Of a stretch of 7,408 bases of DNA, positions 6,369-7,408 are shown piece by piece. Location of the stretch: assembly GCA_003220985.1 (NCBI GenBank), contig QHTY01000120.1:1-7408 (forward strand). The letters run 5' to 3'. The translations under genes and the position numbers were made by a program. The stretch's first letter is position 1. Each line of letters begins with the position of its first letter. Source of the stretch: Gemmatimonadota bacterium (GTDB lineage: Bacteria; Gemmatimonadota; Gemmatimonadetes; Gemmatimonadales; GWC2-71-9). Under the pieces are notes generated by a model. The model worked only from the letters and a program-made list of their open reading frames with translations, had not been told where the DNA came from and searched no databases.

Positions 6369-7408
6369 TTCGTACGTAACTCCGGTACCATCCACCCGGC
6401 CAGCGCCACCGACACCTCGACGATCGCGCCTCCCGACGCCAGCGTGACCGGAACCCCCACGTGCTCCGCCACCACGCCGAAGAGAAAAGCCCCGAACGGC
6501 GCCATGCCCACGAACACGAACGAGTAGAACCCCATGATGCGGCCCCGCAGGTGATCGGGGGCGGTCGTCTGGAGCATTGTGTTCGTGATCGAGTTGTTCA
6601 CGATCATCGCACATCCCGCGAGCGCGAGCAGAGCCATGGCGAGCGCCAACGCGCGCGACGCCGCGAACAGAATCAACAGCACGCCGAACGCCGTCCCTCC
6701 GATCAGCATGAGCCTCCCGCGCCGTCTGATCCGCCCGGATGTCAGCGCGACACCCAGCGCGCCAATCACCGCGCCGATGCCGATGGACGACGTCAGTGCG
6801 CCGTAGCCCGTGGCGCCCCGATGTAGCACGTCGCGCGCAAACACCGGCATCATCGAGATGTACGGGAATCCGAAGACGCTCAGAATGGCCGTCAGCATCA
6901 TGAGGACGCGGAGCCGGCGATCGCCTCGCAGGTAGCTCAACACCTCGCGGAACCCCGTCCATGCGGAAGCGGTCTGGGGACGCGGGGGCCGCGGCGGCAG
7001 CCGCATCATCAGCAATCCGGCGATCACCGCGATATAACTCACGCTGTTGAGGAAGTAGCACCAGGCAATCCCGACTGCGCCGATCAGAAACCCGGCGATC
7101 GCCGGGCCGATGACACGCGCACCGTTGAACAGCGAGGAGTTGAGCGCGATCGCGTTCATCAGATCGTCCTTGCCCACCATCTCCACGATGAACGACTGGC
7201 GCATCGGGATGTCGAACCCGCTCGCGATGCCCAGAATCGTCGCGAGAAGCAACACCTGCCAGACGGCGACGACGTGCGTCCAGACGAGGATCGCAACGGT
7301 CAGGGCCTCGAGCATGAACGCCAGCTGCATGAAGATGATGAACCGGCGCTTGTCGGCGCGGTCGGCAATCACGCCGGCGTACAGGCTGAACAGGAGCACC
7401 CCCAGCGA
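6365..7408 (-). CDS. MFS exporter, EntS/MFS_3-like, N-terminus cut by window edge
   Basis: A minus-strand gene running in from the right edge; 347 residues are visible before TAG (6365-6367). The frame stays open through 7408 (SLG precedes the GTG at 7399), so GTG 7399 is internal. Inner-membrane transporter of the major facilitator superfamily. The visible part begins in TM2 and has the loop 2-3 motif GVIADRADKRR, then IPMRQSFIVEMV, LMNAIALNSSLFN, RVIGPAIAGFLIG and CYFLNSVSY. These are hallmarks of the MFS_3 (PF05977) group that includes the enterobactin exporter EntS. About nine or ten hydrophobic segments follow one another, split by a polar central loop (PPRPPRPQTASAW). Roughly the first 50-60 residues are missing compared with the usual 400-420. 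Substrate cannot be told from sequence; siderophore, drug or metabolite efflux are all known in the family. The gene faces the + strand cluster and is probably transcribed independently. Confidence 0.88.
   Translation of the reverse strand, partial: SLGVLLFSLYAGVIADRADKRRFIIFMQLAFMLEALTVAILVWTHVVAVWQVLLLATILGIASGFDIPMRQSFIVEMVGKDDLMNAIALNSSLFNGARVIGPAIAGFLIGAVGIAWCYFLNSVSYIAVIAGLLMMRLPPRPPRPQTASAWTGFREVLSYLRGDRRLRVLMMLTAILSVFGFPYISMMPVFARDVLHRGATGYGALTSSIGIGAVIGALGVALTSGRIRRRGRLMLIGGTAFGVLLILFAASRALALAMALLALAGCAMIVNNSITNTMLQTTAPDHLRGRIMGFYSFVFVGMAPFGAFLFGVVAEHVGVPVTLASGGAIVEVSVALAGWMVPELRTN

Noticed and set aside
5529..7061. Minus-strand open frame of 510 codons, the longest antisense frame
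   Set aside because: It crosses the antisense of the kinase and then an off-frame reading of the transporter; the residues are low-complexity Arg/His/Gly-rich, while both overlapped genes match known families.

Overview
The window is a GC-rich bacterial chromosomal segment, coding almost edge to edge. Five genes lie on the + strand with gaps of 0-30 bases, followed by one convergent gene on the - strand. Base composition, the style of the phosphoenolpyruvate carboxylase and the neighbouring families suggest an uncultured soil-type bacterium such as Gemmatimonadota or Acidobacteriota. That placement is a tentative inference, because there is no rRNA or other marker gene. I see no tRNA, rRNA, CRISPR array, insertion sequence or convincing terminator.

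Layout. 1-531: the C-terminal end of a glycoside hydrolase family 38 (alpha-mannosidase type) enzyme, cut by the left edge. 528-3299: phosphoenolpyruvate carboxylase (ppc), with a GGGGGC microsatellite near its 5' end. 3318-4811: a ChlI/MoxR-like AAA+ ATPase with a G9 run near its stop. 4842-5733: a membrane-anchored SPFH/prohibitin-family protein whose reading frame is broken near base 5010. About 5733-6368: a cytidylate kinase-like protein (AAK6/PF13189 type). 6365-7408 on the - strand: an EntS-like major facilitator (MFS_3 type) exporter, cut by the right edge and overlapping the kinase end by four bases.

How they fit together. The + strand genes could be one transcription unit. The metabolic genes (mannoside breakdown, anaplerotic carbon fixation) have no obvious functional tie to the AAA+/SPFH/kinase trio. 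That trio is the best candidate for an uncharacterised membrane-associated module. Its ATPase resembles a family often found with a VWA-domain partner, and no VWA gene is present here.

Most notable observations. (1) In PEPC, two of the four residues that bind the inhibitor aspartate in E. coli are replaced (Lys773 by Val, Asn881 by Ser), so loss of aspartate feedback is predicted. (2) A G-quadruplex-prone repeat encodes a Gly-Ala linker in PEPC. (3) Two genes (ppc and the kinase) have no ATG/GTG/TTG at the place where homology says they begin, and the SPFH gene between them is frame-disrupted. This means either sequence errors, gene decay or non-canonical initiation; the sequence alone does not decide.
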